Source of the DNA: Wocania_A spongiicola
GTDB lineage: Bacteria > Bacteroidota > Bacteroidia > Flavobacteriales > Flavobacteriaceae
NCBI RefSeq assembly: GCF_023502325.1
Contig: NZ_JAMFLZ010000004.1
Location: 186,001-250,000, forward strand
DNA: 64,000 nt
Direction of reading: 5' to 3'
How positions within the stretch are numbered: position 1 is the stretch's first letter; the number at the start of each line of letters is the position of its first letter. A program made the position numbers and the translations under genes. This document shows, one piece after another, positions 1-9,571 of this stretch. The notes under the pieces were generated by a model. That model saw only the letters and a program-made list of their open reading frames with translations, made no database searches and was not told the origin of the DNA.

Positions 1-2
1 AA

Positions 3-1583
3 AAAGATGATGGACTTGTAAAAGGGATGCTTTACATTTTATCTATAATTGGATTATTTATTTTATTAATGGCAATAGTAAATTTCATTAATATCTCTAT
101 AAGCATGTCTGGTAGTCGCATGAAAGAGATAGGAGTTCGTAAAGTATTAGGCGGAGTACGTAGACAGCTTATTTTTCAGTTTTTGGTTGAGTCATTTATA
201 TTAGTTTTAATAGCCACCATATTAGCATTGTTTGCTTTTTCATTTTTAAGGCCATTATTAAATGATATTGTGGCTACTGAAATACCTAAATTATCAACTT
301 TCCCTCTTTCAATTGTTTTTATACTATTGCTGTTTGTGTGCGTGGTTAGTGTCTTGTCAGGCTTGTATCCTGCATTTGTTTTATCGTCTTTAAAATCGAT
401 AGAGTCTTTAAAAGGTAAACTACAAACAAAAAATGTGCCTTTCCAAAGGTCATTAGTAGGCTTTCAATTTTCAATTGCTTTATTTATACTGATAAGCGCC
501 TTTATAATTACCCAACAGGTTGATTATTTTTTTGATAAAGATTTAGGGTACAATAAAGACTTTGTTTTATCTGCACAGGTTCCAAGAGATTGGACTGATG
601 GTGGAGTTGAAAAAATGGAGGTTATACGAAATGAATTTGAAAGTTTGCCAAATATTACAAAATCATCATTGTCTTTTGAGATCCCTAATGGAAATAATGG
701 GAGATGGCTTCCTTTACAACGATTAGAAGCACCTTCGGACCAAGTAGTTAGAATGGTGTCTTTGTCTGTAGACGGCCATTATATTGAGACCTATCAAATA
801 CCTTTAATGAAACTAGAAAATTCACGAAATAGTAGTCCTTCTAAAGGGCAAAAGGTAGTTATAAATAAAACCGCAGCAATAGCATTGGGTTGGGATAACC
901 CAACAGATGCTATTGGCGAAAAATTAAAAATTGAGGATGGAGATTATGAGTATATCATACAAAATGTTACTGAAGATTTTCATTTTAGTTCTATGAAAGA
1001 ACAAATTCAACCCGTTATATTTTTTAATCTCGATATTTTCCCTACTTACCGTTATCTCAATTTTAGAATAAGGTCAGAGAATATACAAAGTACTATTTCT
1101 AGTATTCAAAGTAAATGGGCCGAATTGATTCCAGGTAGCCCATTTGATTATCGCTTTATGGATGACTCTTTAAATGAATTGTATACCTCTGAAGTTAAGT
1201 TTCGAAAAGCGATATATAATGCTTCATTATTGTCTTTAATTATAGTGCTTTTAGGAATAATTGGACTAGTATCATTAAGTGCTCATAAAAGAATAAAAGA
1301 AATTGGTGTTCGCAAAGTTTTGGGTGCTTCTGTATTAAATATAGTTGTACTTTTTATTAAAGAATTTATTACAATTATTGTTATCGCATCTGCGATAGCA
1401 ATTCCATTATCATATTACTTTATGACAGCATGGTTAAACAATTATGTGTATAGAATTAATATCTCATCAAAGCCCTTTTTTATATCGATAGTATTATTAA
1501 TAAGTATAACTTTTTTATTAATTGGATTGTTAAGTTTTAACACAGCAAAAGCAAACCCTATAAAAAGTTTAAAAACAGAATAG
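3..1583 (+). CDS. ABC transporter permease, FtsX/MacB type (5' end outside window)
   Basis: Inner-membrane permease of a MacB-like ABC exporter. The frame is open to the left edge, so the first visible ATG at 27 is internal and the N-terminal part lies outside. The two-unit architecture of the family is visible: an FtsX-like block with the motif KEIGVRKVLGG near the start, TM segments, a periplasmic region of about 220 residues (about 190-400), then a second FtsX block with KEIGVRKVLGA and three TM segments. The neighbouring permease is a 793-residue paralogue, which suggests that about 270 residues are missing here. The stop is 2 bp before the next start, so the two are in one operon. Family assignment is firm; the substrate is unknown. 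Confidence 0.9.
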   Translation, partial: KDDGLVKGMLYILSIIGLFILLMAIVNFINISISMSGSRMKEIGVRKVLGGVRRQLIFQFLVESFILVLIATILALFAFSFLRPLLNDIVATEIPKLSTFPLSIVFILLLFVCVVSVLSGLYPAFVLSSLKSIESLKGKLQTKNVPFQRSLVGFQFSIALFILISAFIITQQVDYFFDKDLGYNKDFVLSAQVPRDWTDGGVEKMEVIRNEFESLPNITKSSLSFEIPNGNNGRWLPLQRLEAPSDQVVRMVSLSVDGHYIETYQIPLMKLENSRNSSPSKGQKVVINKTAAIALGWDNPTDAIGEKLKIEDGDYEYIIQNVTEDFHFSSMKEQIQPVIFFNLDIFPTYRYLNFRIRSENIQSTISSIQSKWAELIPGSPFDYRFMDDSLNELYTSEVKFRKAIYNASLLSLIIVLLGIIGLVSLSAHKRIKEIGVRKVLGASVLNIVVLFIKEFITIIVIASAIAIPLSYYFMTAWLNNYVYRINISSKPFFISIVLLISITFLLIGLLSFNTAKANPIKSLKTE

Positions 1584-1585
1584 TC

Positions 1586-3967
1586 ATGATTAGAAATTAT
1601 TTTAAAATCGCGTGGCGAAACCTAATTAAAAACAAAGGATTTTCTGCTATAAATATTGGTGGATTGTCTGTTGGATTAACGGTTTCTATAATTATTTCAA
1701 TTTATGTATTTAATGAGTATAGTTATGATAATTTCCATGAAAACTATGACAAATTATACCGAGTACTTCGAATAGGAGGAATAAATGACGATAAATATTT
1801 AATAGGTGTTACTAGTGGTCCTTTTGGCCCAGCATTAGAAAATGATTTTTCAGAAAGTATAGAAAATACAGTTAGGGTAATGCCAAATGATGGTTTGGTA
1901 ACTTATAAGAATAATTCCTTTTATGAAAAGAAAGTATATCTAGCTGATTCAAACTTTTTCGAAATCTTTTCATTCCCCTTAAAAGAAGGTGTTAAAGAAT
2001 CAGCTTTAGAAAAGCCTAATTCTGTTGTTTTAACCCAAGAAATGGCTGCCAAGTATTTTGGCGATGAAGACCCAATGGGTAAAATATTACAATTAGATGA
2101 TAATTTTGAGCTAACGGTTACAGGTATAATGGAGGATTTGCCAACAAATTCTCATTTAGATTTCGATTTTATTGTACCTATAGCTATTATAAAAAACTAT
2201 GAATGGTTTAATGATTGGTGGAATAATTCTATGCTCACTTATGCTTTGATTGATTCTCCAAAAGAAGCAAAATATGTAGAAAGTAACCTTACAGGATTTA
2301 TGGATAAATATTTTGCTGAAGATTTTAAGAAAAATGATAGCAGAATTGATTTAACATTACAACCCTTTTCTGAAGTGTATTTTAATAATAAAGTGCGTTA
2401 TGACCGAATTACAACAGGAGATAACACTGTCGTAAAAATGTTTTTAATCATTGCCATCTTTATTTTATTAATTGCATCAATAAACTTTACAAATTTAACA
2501 ACAGCTCGCTCAAATAGGAGAGCAAGAGAAATTGGTGTTCGTAAGGTTCTAGGGGCAATTCGTTCAAAACTTATTTGGCAATTTTTTGTAGAGTCCCTTT
2601 TGCTAACTTCTATTTCAATTCTTATTGCAATTGTATTAGTATTATCGATTTTACCAATTTTTAATAGCTATTTTGATTTACAATTAAGCATTAACTTTTT
2701 AATGCCTAAAGTTATTTTAATGCTGGTAGCTTTTTTGCTTATAGTAACTTTAATTGCTGGGAGTTATCCTGCTTTGTTGCTGTCTTCTTTTCGGCCAGTT
2801 AAAGTTTTAAAAAGTAGTTTGTCAAAATCATCTTCTAGTATTTTTATAAGAAAAGGGCTGGTTGTTTTTCAGTTTTCTGTCTCGTTTTTTTTAATTGCTG
2901 GAACCCTATTGATTTCTAATCAACTTGATTTTATGCAAAGTAAAGACAAAGGGTTTGATGATGAAAGTGTGGTTTTGGTAAGAATGAATAATTCTGATAT
3001 ACAAAGAAACGCTATAGCATTTAAAAACCGTTTAAAGGCAGAGCCAAATATTATTAGTCTAACAACAACATCTGGTGCTCCAGGAGGATTTCATGATACA
3101 TATTCACATACTGTAGAGCAAGTAGATGGAAGTATAAGATTGCGAACTGTATTTGCAGATGTTGATTATACTAAAACTTTTGGGTTACAGATAGTGTCGG
3201 GGAGAGACTTTTCTAAAGATTTTGGTACAGATGAAACACATGCAGTTTTGATAAATGAAACTTCGGCTAAAAATTTAGGTTGGACTAACGAAGAGGCTAT
3301 TGGAAAAAACATTGTTAATACAATGATTGAAGATTATGGAACGAGAAAGGTTGTTGGTGTTGTAAAAGACTATCATTTTTCATCGCTTAAAGATAAAATA
3401 GATCCGCTTATAGTTACTGCTGACCCTTTTTCTTGGTTGTTGGCAATTAAAGTGAATGCGGCTAATATAAAACAAGCCATTGCTCAAATTGAAACCCAAT
3501 GGAAAATAATTGCTCCAAATTATCCTTTCGAGTATACTTTTTTAGACACAAATTTGGACAAACTCTATAGAAAAGAACAACAAGAGTCTCAACTGTTTAT
3601 TATTTTTTCGATTCTTTCAATTTTAATAGCTTGCCTGGGAAGCTTTGCTTTAGCGGCATATTCAGCAGAAGAACGAACAAAAGAAGTTGGTGTTCGTAAA
3701 ATCTTAGGTTCATCTGTATTTGCTATATTCTTATTGCTAACAAAAGATTTTGTTAAAATAGTGTTTTTAGCAATAGTTATTACCTCACCTTTCGCCTATT
3801 ATTTTATGAATAAATGGCTTCAAGATTTTGCTTATCAAGTTGGAGTAAACACTAGCATATTTATAACAGCTGCGTTCGTTACAGTTTTTATGGTTTTGGT
3901 TACAGTAAGTTGGCAATCTATAAAAGCTAGTAGAAATAACCCTATTGATAGCCTGCGGTATGAGTAA
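1586..3967 (+). CDS. ABC transporter permease, FtsX/MacB type
   Basis: Full-length 793-residue permease. An N-terminal helix (about residues 20-42) is followed by a MacB-type periplasmic core domain (about 45-250), an FtsX domain with REIGVRKVLGA near 310 and about three TM helices, a second periplasmic domain (about 430-660), and a final FtsX domain with KEVGVRKILGS near 690. The start ATG lies 2 bp after the upstream stop. It is a paralogue of the preceding gene, so the complex may be a heterodimer. MacB-like complexes couple cytoplasmic ATP hydrolysis to extrusion of substrates from the periplasm through TolC. The co-transcribed ATPase and TolC gene downstream fit this. Substrate unknown. 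Confidence 0.92.
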   Translation: MIRNYFKIAWRNLIKNKGFSAINIGGLSVGLTVSIIISIYVFNEYSYDNFHENYDKLYRVLRIGGINDDKYLIGVTSGPFGPALENDFSESIENTVRVMPNDGLVTYKNNSFYEKKVYLADSNFFEIFSFPLKEGVKESALEKPNSVVLTQEMAAKYFGDEDPMGKILQLDDNFELTVTGIMEDLPTNSHLDFDFIVPIAIIKNYEWFNDWWNNSMLTYALIDSPKEAKYVESNLTGFMDKYFAEDFKKNDSRIDLTLQPFSEVYFNNKVRYDRITTGDNTVVKMFLIIAIFILLIASINFTNLTTARSNRRAREIGVRKVLGAIRSKLIWQFFVESLLLTSISILIAIVLVLSILPIFNSYFDLQLSINFLMPKVILMLVAFLLIVTLIAGSYPALLLSSFRPVKVLKSSLSKSSSSIFIRKGLVVFQFSVSFFLIAGTLLISNQLDFMQSKDKGFDDESVVLVRMNNSDIQRNAIAFKNRLKAEPNIISLTTTSGAPGGFHDTYSHTVEQVDGSIRLRTVFADVDYTKTFGLQIVSGRDFSKDFGTDETHAVLINETSAKNLGWTNEEAIGKNIVNTMIEDYGTRKVVGVVKDYHFSSLKDKIDPLIVTADPFSWLLAIKVNAANIKQAIAQIETQWKIIAPNYPFEYTFLDTNLDKLYRKEQQESQLFIIFSILSILIACLGSFALAAYSAEERTKEVGVRKILGSSVFAIFLLLTKDFVKIVFLAIVITSPFAYYFMNKWLQDFAYQVGVNTSIFITAAFVTVFMVLVTVSWQSIKASRNNPIDSLRYE

Positions 3968-4005
3968 TTAAGATAAAAATAAAAGTTTAAAAAAATAAAG
4001 ACAAT

Positions 4006-4668
4006 ATGTTACTAGAAATTAAAGACTTATTTAAATGGGTAAACTCAGGAGGGAATAGAATTTTCTTATTAAATGATATCGAGTTAACTATAAATGAAGG
4101 TGATTTTATTTCCATTATGGGACCTTCTGGATCAGGCAAAACAACCTTGTTAAATATTATAGGTATGCTTGATGACTTTAACGAAGGAGAGTATAATTTC
4201 TTAAATGAACCTGTGCATACTTTAAAAGAGAAGTACAGAGCAAATTTATATAAAGAATATATAGGTTTTGTGTTTCAATCTTATCATTTGATAGATGAGT
4301 TAACTGTTTATGAAAATATAGAAACACCATTACTTTATAAAAATTATAAATCGTCAGAACGTAAATCTTTGGTTGCAGATATGTTAGATCGATTTAATAT
4401 TGTTGGGAAAAAAGACTTGTTTCCATCGCAATTAAGCGGCGGACAACAACAAATTGTTGGTATTGCAAGAGCCCTTATTTCCAACCCTAAACTTATTCTT
4501 GCTGATGAACCAACAGGAAATCTCAACTCAAAACAAGGAGAAGAAATCATGAACCTATTTAAGCAATTAAATGATGACGGAGTTACCATAATCCAAGTTA
4601 CTCATTCTGAAAAAAATGCAACATATGGTTCGAGAATAATCAATTTATTAGATGGAATGATAGTGTAA
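4006..4668 (+). CDS. ABC transporter ATP-binding protein (MacB/LolD type)
   Basis: Cytoplasmic ATPase of 220 residues, the usual size for LolD/MacB nucleotide-binding subunits. Visible motifs are Walker A GPSGSGKTT (about residues 39-47), signature LSGGQQQ (about 143-149), Walker B LILADEPTGNL (about 163-173) and the switch histidine in QVTHSE (about 198). The signature has Q where most relatives have R or K (LSGGQQQR), a small deviation. It lies 38 bp after the permease pair, and the short gap suggests a single operon. No membrane-fusion (adaptor) gene is seen in the window; it may lie upstream. Confidence 0.94.
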   Translation: MLLEIKDLFKWVNSGGNRIFLLNDIELTINEGDFISIMGPSGSGKTTLLNIIGMLDDFNEGEYNFLNEPVHTLKEKYRANLYKEYIGFVFQSYHLIDELTVYENIETPLLYKNYKSSERKSLVADMLDRFNIVGKKDLFPSQLSGGQQQIVGIARALISNPKLILADEPTGNLNSKQGEEIMNLFKQLNDDGVTIIQVTHSEKNATYGSRIINLLDGMIV

Positions 4669-4726
4669 TGAAATTAAGTAATAAATCCTTTTAAAACCTC
4701 AAGGATAGAATAAATAATTAAGTATA

Positions 4727-5026
4727 GTGAGCTTAAAAAAAGTAACAAATAATAAAAATAGAGGAAGCCAATGTATTATAAATAACATTGTAGTGTGTAT
4801 GTATGATCCAAAAGAGGATAAGCCAGTACCAGATAAACTAGATACGTTTAGTGAAGATGTTTATGTTTTAAATGAAAAAGGGCTTAATGGGTTAGCTTGT
4901 TTTTGTTATAAGAGTAATCGATGGAAGTTTCATACGGAAATGATGGAGGATTATAATAATACTGAATTAAATATTAAATGGTGGTGGTATTACCCGCCAG
5001 TTAAAGTATCAGATATAGACCGGTGA
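4727..5026 (+). CDS. Small hypothetical protein between ABC ATPase and TolC genes
   Basis: A 99-residue ORF starting at GTG 4727. An in-frame ATG at 4799 would give 75 residues. The product is not recognised. It has no signal peptide or clear TM helix, contains four cysteines (residues 16, 24, 58 and 60 of the long form) and ends in an unusual tryptophan/tyrosine cluster, WWWYYPP. The stop codon at 5024 is one base before the TolC ATG, so it is read as part of the export operon. The position would suit an accessory protein or an exported substrate, but nothing in the sequence decides this. The ORF is real by its tight packing; start choice is uncertain. Confidence 0.6.
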   Translation: MSLKKVTNNKNRGSQCIINNIVVCMYDPKEDKPVPDKLDTFSEDVYVLNEKGLNGLACFCYKSNRWKFHTEMMEDYNNTELNIKWWWYYPPVKVSDIDR

Positions 5027-5027
5027 T

Positions 5028-6482
5028 ATGTTTTTAAATACTAAAATGAAAATGAAGAATAAAAAAATAGTTGCAGTAATAGTTTTACTAAATATCTTTT
5101 ATAGTATAGGGTTTGCTCAAAACACTGAACAATCTAAGTTTACTTTAAATGATTGTATTTTATTGGCATTAGAAAACAACAATGATTTAAAAAGTTCTAA
5201 GCTTCAAACAAGATCATCTTCCATCAATTATAAACAATCTATAAATGAATTGCTCCCTAGCCTTAATGTAAATTATAATATTGGGGTTAATGATGGTAGA
5301 AGTATAGATCCATTTACAAATAGTTATAGCAATCAAGAACTTACATTTTCAACGCTAGGTGTAAATTTAAATGCCACTGTTTTTAATGGATTTAGAGTTT
5401 TAAATAGTATTAAACAGAGTAAGTTTAATATGAAAGCTTCAGAAATGGAATTGGAAGAAGCTAAGCAAAATTTAGTTTTACAAGTTACCATTGGATATAT
5501 TCAAATATTAAATAGTAGAGATTTGTTAGACCTTTCTAAATCTAGATTAACAACCACAGAAGCTCAATTAAAAAGGTTGAAGACACATTATGATGAAGGT
5601 GTTGGAAATCCTGTTGATTATACCGATATGCAAGGACAATATGCAACAGATAAGATAAATATTGTTGATGCACAAAACAATTTGGAAGCTGCGATTTTAG
5701 ATTTTATAACCTTATTAAATTTGGAGTCAGATTCTGAAAAAGATTTTGAGAATATTTCAGGCTTAATAGCTTCTGATAAGTATGAGTTTTCTGCAAACGA
5801 TGTTTATAATGAAGCATTACAAAACCTAGCAACATTTAAATCAAAACAGTTTCGAATTGATGCCGCCGATAGTGGTATTAAAGTGGCACGTTCCAGTTAT
5901 TATCCTGAAATATCATTTTTTGGTCAGTTAAATACAAATTATTCTAGTGCCGCAGAGATTTTTACTGAAACAGGAAGCAGTATTATAGAGACAGGTGATT
6001 ATGTAACTGTTGCTAATCAAAATTATCCGGTACTTCAAAATCAAAAGCAATTTTCTGGAAGCAAAATTAGTTATGAAGACCAATTTGATAATAATCTTAA
6101 TTCTGTTGTTGGAGTTTCAGTAAGAGTCCCTTTATTTAATGGTTTCAGAGCAAAAAATTCAGTGCAATTGCAAAAAATAGAATTTGAAGAGTCTAAGTTA
6201 GAACTGGAAAATACAAAATTGCTTTTTAAACAATCTATAGAACAAGCTTATAATAATATGGAATCTGCATTTAATAGATATCATATTTTATTAGAACAAG
6301 TTATCGCATTTGAAGAATCATACCGAATAAACGAAGTTAGGTTTAATAATGGTGTATCAAACATTGTAGAATATATAAGTAGTAAAAACAATATGGATGG
6401 CGCTAAAATTAACTTGAATAAAGCTAAGTATGAGTACTTATTGCGCGTTAAAATTTTAGACTATTACAGAGGGGTGAACTAG
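5028..6482 (+). CDS. TolC family outer membrane efflux protein
   Basis: Outer-membrane channel that would dock to the ABC exporter encoded just upstream. The 484-residue length is typical of TolC/OEP proteins. An N-terminal signal peptide ends near FAQ (about residue 31). Two OEP repeats of long alpha-helices follow, with the family pattern of NPVDYTDMQGQ in the first half and NGVSNIVEYISSKNNM in the second. The ATG at 5028 follows the upstream stop by one base. A second in-frame ATG at 5046 would give a more compact signal peptide and is equally possible. A bidirectional terminator lies about 65 bp downstream. Confidence 0.93.
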   Translation: MFLNTKMKMKNKKIVAVIVLLNIFYSIGFAQNTEQSKFTLNDCILLALENNNDLKSSKLQTRSSSINYKQSINELLPSLNVNYNIGVNDGRSIDPFTNSYSNQELTFSTLGVNLNATVFNGFRVLNSIKQSKFNMKASEMELEEAKQNLVLQVTIGYIQILNSRDLLDLSKSRLTTTEAQLKRLKTHYDEGVGNPVDYTDMQGQYATDKINIVDAQNNLEAAILDFITLLNLESDSEKDFENISGLIASDKYEFSANDVYNEALQNLATFKSKQFRIDAADSGIKVARSSYYPEISFFGQLNTNYSSAAEIFTETGSSIIETGDYVTVANQNYPVLQNQKQFSGSKISYEDQFDNNLNSVVGVSVRVPLFNGFRAKNSVQLQKIEFEESKLELENTKLLFKQSIEQAYNNMESAFNRYHILLEQVIAFEESYRINEVRFNNGVSNIVEYISSKNNMDGAKINLNKAKYEYLLRVKILDYYRGVN

Positions 6483-6545
6483 TTAAATTATTGATATTTA
6501 GCGAAATATAAATACTGTTTTTTATCGTTAACACTTTTTAAGCAT

Positions 6546-6574
6546 AAAAAAAACCACCTAATCGGTGGTTTTTT
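6546..6574. terminator. Bidirectional intrinsic terminator
   Basis: The hairpin CCACC-taatc-GGTGG is flanked by seven A on the left and seven T on the right, so it can end transcription from both sides. It sits between the tolC gene (+) and the convergent lipoprotein gene (-). Confidence 0.88.
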
Positions 6575-6592
6575 TATAAATTTTAATGGTTT

Positions 6593-6928
6593 TTAGTTAC
6601 CACCAGTTGCTTCTTTTAACTTGTCTTTTGCAGCATCAGCAGCATCATCCACAGCATCAGCAGCAGCATCAACTGCTTTATCAGCAGCTTCACCAGCAGC
6701 ATCAACAGCTTTGTCTACAGCTTCACCAGCAGCATCAACTGCTCCTTCAACAGCATCGCCAGCAGCTTCAGCAGCTTCTTCAACAGCATCACCAGCAGCT
6801 TCAGCAGCTTCTTCCGTTGCTTCAACAGCATTTTCTACAGCATCTTCAGATTTTTTTGTATCTCTACAAGACGTAAATGATAAGCCTAATACTAATAATA
6901 AAGCAGTACTTAATAATAATTTTTTCAT
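6593..6928 (-). CDS. Alanine-rich lipoprotein with tandem 11-residue repeats
   Basis: The 111-residue product has a lipoprotein signal peptide with lipobox FTSC (Cys21). The mature part is low-complexity, made of tandem 11-residue units of the pattern (D/E)A(V/A)(D/E)xA(V/A)(D/E)AAG. Five complete units run from residue 47 to 101, with degenerate units before them. An 11-residue period is typical of amphipathic 3-11 helices (LEA proteins, synuclein), so a long lipid-anchored helix or coiled coil is inferred. The matching 33-bp DNA repeat creates long mirror ORFs on the plus strand. The minus strand is chosen because only it has a lipoprotein signal peptide. Function unknown; a monocistronic gene with its own terminator. 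Confidence 0.85.
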   Translation of the reverse strand: MKKLLLSTALLLVLGLSFTSCRDTKKSEDAVENAVEATEEAAEAAGDAVEEAAEAAGDAVEGAVDAAGEAVDKAVDAAGEAADKAVDAAADAVDDAADAAKDKLKEATGGN

Positions 6929-7041
6929 CGGTTTTTGTTTTAGTGTTAATTTTTTAAATATCTAGATTACGAATTTAATAACTTCATGTTAAAATTTGCT
7001 ATAATTATGTTAATTTTTTAACATTTGCTATCAAAATCATC

Positions 7042-8304
7042 TTATATACGTAAATAATCGAGTATTTGGATGACTGCTCCTTCGTTTTTTTTGATGTAAT
7101 TTGAATTTTTCTTACCAGAATTTACTCTTTTGCTCTCATTTTTAATGAGTTCATTTAAAATTGTATTAAACTCTTTTTGATTAGAAACTGAAAACATACC
7201 ATTATTGTCAATCATAGATTTAGCTTCAGGAAATTTTGAATGATTATTTCCAATAATAATAGGAATACCAAAAACTGCAGGTTCTAATGTATTGTGTAGA
7301 CCTGTGTTACCCATAGCGCCCCCTACATAAGCTATGTCAGCATAGCTGTAAACTTTAGATAAAATGCCTATAGTGTCAACAATAAAAACTTGAGCGCTAG
7401 AAAGTTTTTGATTCTCTTTATTAGAAAATAATATAGTTTTAGTATTAATTTTTTCTTCCAGAAGTTTAATTTGTGCAGGCTTTATGTTATGTGGAGCAAT
7501 AATAAATTTGATGTTCTTTGAGGTTTCAGAATTAATAAAATTTACAAATAGGTTTTCATCTTCTGGCCATGAACTGCCAGCAACTATACAGAGTTTGTTG
7601 TTTTTAAATTTCTCAATAAAGCTTAAACTATTGTTTGTGTTTAGTTGATTTGAAACACGATCAAAACGAGTGTCTCCAGAAACAGTTACATTATTATAAT
7701 TTATAGATTTAAGTAATGTTTTACTAGTTTCATTTTGAGTAAAAATATGCTCAAACGAAAATAAGGCATTACGCAATGTTTTTCCATATAACTTAAAAAA
7801 GGGTTGATTTTCTCTAAATGCTGCCGAAATTAAAATGGCCCGTAAGCCTCTTAGCTTTAGTTCATTTAAAAAATTAGGCCAAATATCATATTTAACAAAA
7901 ATAGTTAGCTCAGGTTTGATAATATTAAAAAAGGTTTTTGCATTCTTTTTTGTGTCTAACGGCAAATAAATAACAACATCTGCAATAGGAGAATCTTTAC
8001 GAATTTGGTAACCCGAAGGAGAAAAAAAAGAGAGTATAATTTTATGCTTTTTGTAATGTTTTCTTAAAGCTTGAAAAACAGGGAGGCCTTGTTCGTACTC
8101 ACCTAAAGAGGCGCAGTGGAACCAAAGAGTTTTGTCTTGTTTGTTAAGGTTGCTTTTTAAAATATTAAAAGCCTTAGAGCGCCCAACAATACCTAGTTTG
8201 ATTTTTTTGTTGAATGGTGCAACACATTTTAGACCTAAATGTGTTAAATAAATTAATAAATTATAAATTAAACTCAATTTTATTTCTTTAATGCTAAAAT
8301 ACAT
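7042..8304 (-). CDS. waaA: 3-deoxy-D-manno-octulosonic acid (Kdo) transferase
   Basis: Transfers Kdo from CMP-Kdo to the lipid A precursor at the cytoplasmic face of the inner membrane, the first step of LPS core assembly. The 420-residue length is normal. A hydrophobic N-terminal anchor (about residues 10-28) is followed by the GT-B N-domain motif WFHCASLGEYEQG (about 81-93), which carries the catalytic glutamate of the family. The C-terminal domain carries the donor-site pattern ADIAYVGGAMGNTGLHNTLEPA (about 325-346). It is divergent from the DegT/galE genes, with a 133-bp gap that must hold both promoters. An envelope-polysaccharide context fits. Confidence 0.93.
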   Translation of the reverse strand: MYFSIKEIKLSLIYNLLIYLTHLGLKCVAPFNKKIKLGIVGRSKAFNILKSNLNKQDKTLWFHCASLGEYEQGLPVFQALRKHYKKHKIILSFFSPSGYQIRKDSPIADVVIYLPLDTKKNAKTFFNIIKPELTIFVKYDIWPNFLNELKLRGLRAILISAAFRENQPFFKLYGKTLRNALFSFEHIFTQNETSKTLLKSINYNNVTVSGDTRFDRVSNQLNTNNSLSFIEKFKNNKLCIVAGSSWPEDENLFVNFINSETSKNIKFIIAPHNIKPAQIKLLEEKINTKTILFSNKENQKLSSAQVFIVDTIGILSKVYSYADIAYVGGAMGNTGLHNTLEPAVFGIPIIIGNNHSKFPEAKSMIDNNGMFSVSNQKEFNTILNELIKNESKRVNSGKKNSNYIKKNEGAVIQILDYLRI

Positions 8305-8437
8305 TTCTTTAAAATAAATTCATTGGTTAGCGTATATGAATTTTGTAATTTCGCTACATTAAAACTCATTATTGAGTATTCATTAAAATAAAGCTTGTTT
8401 GTTTTCTTAAGTAGAAACAGGTTGTAAATTTTTTTAG

Positions 8438-9571
8438 ATGAAGAAAATTCAAATGGTAGACCTAAAAGGTCAATACAATCAAATAAAAGATACAGTAAAC
8501 CCTTCGATTCAAGAAGTTATTGAAACCACATCATTTATAAATGGACCAAAAGTTCATGAGTTTCAGAGGAATTTAGAGCAGTATTTAGATGTAAAACATG
8601 TTATTCCATGTGCAAATGGCACCGATGCGTTACAAATTGCAATGATGGGCTTAGGATTAAAGCCTGGTGACGAAGTTATTACTGCAGATTTTACTTTTGC
8701 CGCTACTGTTGAGGTTATTGCATTGCTTAATTTAACACCAGTACTGGTTGATGTTAATCCAGATGATTTTAATATAAATATTGAAGCCATTAAAAAGGCA
8801 ATTACTCCAAAAACAAAAGCTATTGTGCCTGTGCATTTATTTGGTCAATGTGCAAATATGGAGGCGATAATGGAAATTGCTAAATCACATAATTTATTTG
8901 TTATTGAAGATAATGCGCAAGCTATTGGAGCAACCTATACTTATAAAGATGGTACTAAAGCAAAAGCAGGAACTATAGGTCATGTATCATCTACTTCGTT
9001 TTTTCCTTCAAAAAATTTAGGCTGTTATGGAGATGGTGGAGCCATTTTTACAAATGATGATGATTTAGCACATACTATAAGAGGTATTGTTAACCACGGA
9101 ATGTACGAGCGTTACCATCATGATGTAGTAGGAGTAAATTCAAGACTTGATAGTATACAAGCCGCTGTTTTAGACGCTAAATTGCCACATTTAGATGATT
9201 ATTGTGATAGAAGAAGAGATGCAGCTAATAAGTACGATGAAGCATTTAAAAATATAAGTAGTATTGAAACACCTTATAGAAATGGAAGTGATGATAATCA
9301 TGTATTTCATCAATATACATTAAAGGTAAAGGATATTGATAGAGATGCTTTGGTAAAGCATTTAAATGCACATGATATCCCATGTGGAGTATATTATCCA
9401 ATTCCACTTCATTTACAAAAAGCATACGCAGATTCTCGTTATAACGAGGCAGATTTTTCGATTACAAACCAATTGGTAAATGACGTTATCTCATTGCCAA
9501 TGCATACTGAATTAGACGACGAACAAATTGAATATATTACATCAACTCTTATAAATTTTATAAATGAATAA
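8438..9571 (+). CDS. DegT/DnrJ/EryC1/StrS family sugar aminotransferase
   Basis: PLP enzyme of the sugar aminotransferase family, which aminates keto-sugar nucleotides for cell-surface glycans. The 377-residue length is typical. Visible family features are CANGTDALQIA near residue 60 (cofactor phosphate contact), VPVHLFGQ near 130, EDNAQAIGA near 160 and the lysine-containing SFFPSKNLGCYGDGG near 187-201, whose Lys should bind PLP. The exact sugar substrate cannot be read from the sequence. The stop overlaps the galE start by 8 bp (ATGAATAA), so the two are translationally coupled. The start ATG follows an AT-rich stretch without Shine-Dalgarno, as usual here. Confidence 0.92.
   Translation: MKKIQMVDLKGQYNQIKDTVNPSIQEVIETTSFINGPKVHEFQRNLEQYLDVKHVIPCANGTDALQIAMMGLGLKPGDEVITADFTFAATVEVIALLNLTPVLVDVNPDDFNINIEAIKKAITPKTKAIVPVHLFGQCANMEAIMEIAKSHNLFVIEDNAQAIGATYTYKDGTKAKAGTIGHVSSTSFFPSKNLGCYGDGGAIFTNDDDLAHTIRGIVNHGMYERYHHDVVGVNSRLDSIQAAVLDAKLPHLDDYCDRRRDAANKYDEAFKNISSIETPYRNGSDDNHVFHQYTLKVKDIDRDALVKHLNAHDIPCGVYYPIPLHLQKAYADSRYNEADFSITNQLVNDVISLPMHTELDDEQIEYITSTLINFINE

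Noticed and set aside
6586..6965. Long plus-strand ORFs over the lipoprotein gene
   Set aside because: They are mirror products of a 33-bp repeat. Only the minus-strand frame has a signal peptide and lipobox, and the plus-strand frames have neither.
8305..8437. Exact promoter between waaA and the DegT gene
   Set aside because: Only TAATTTCG-type near matches were found, so no site is annotated.
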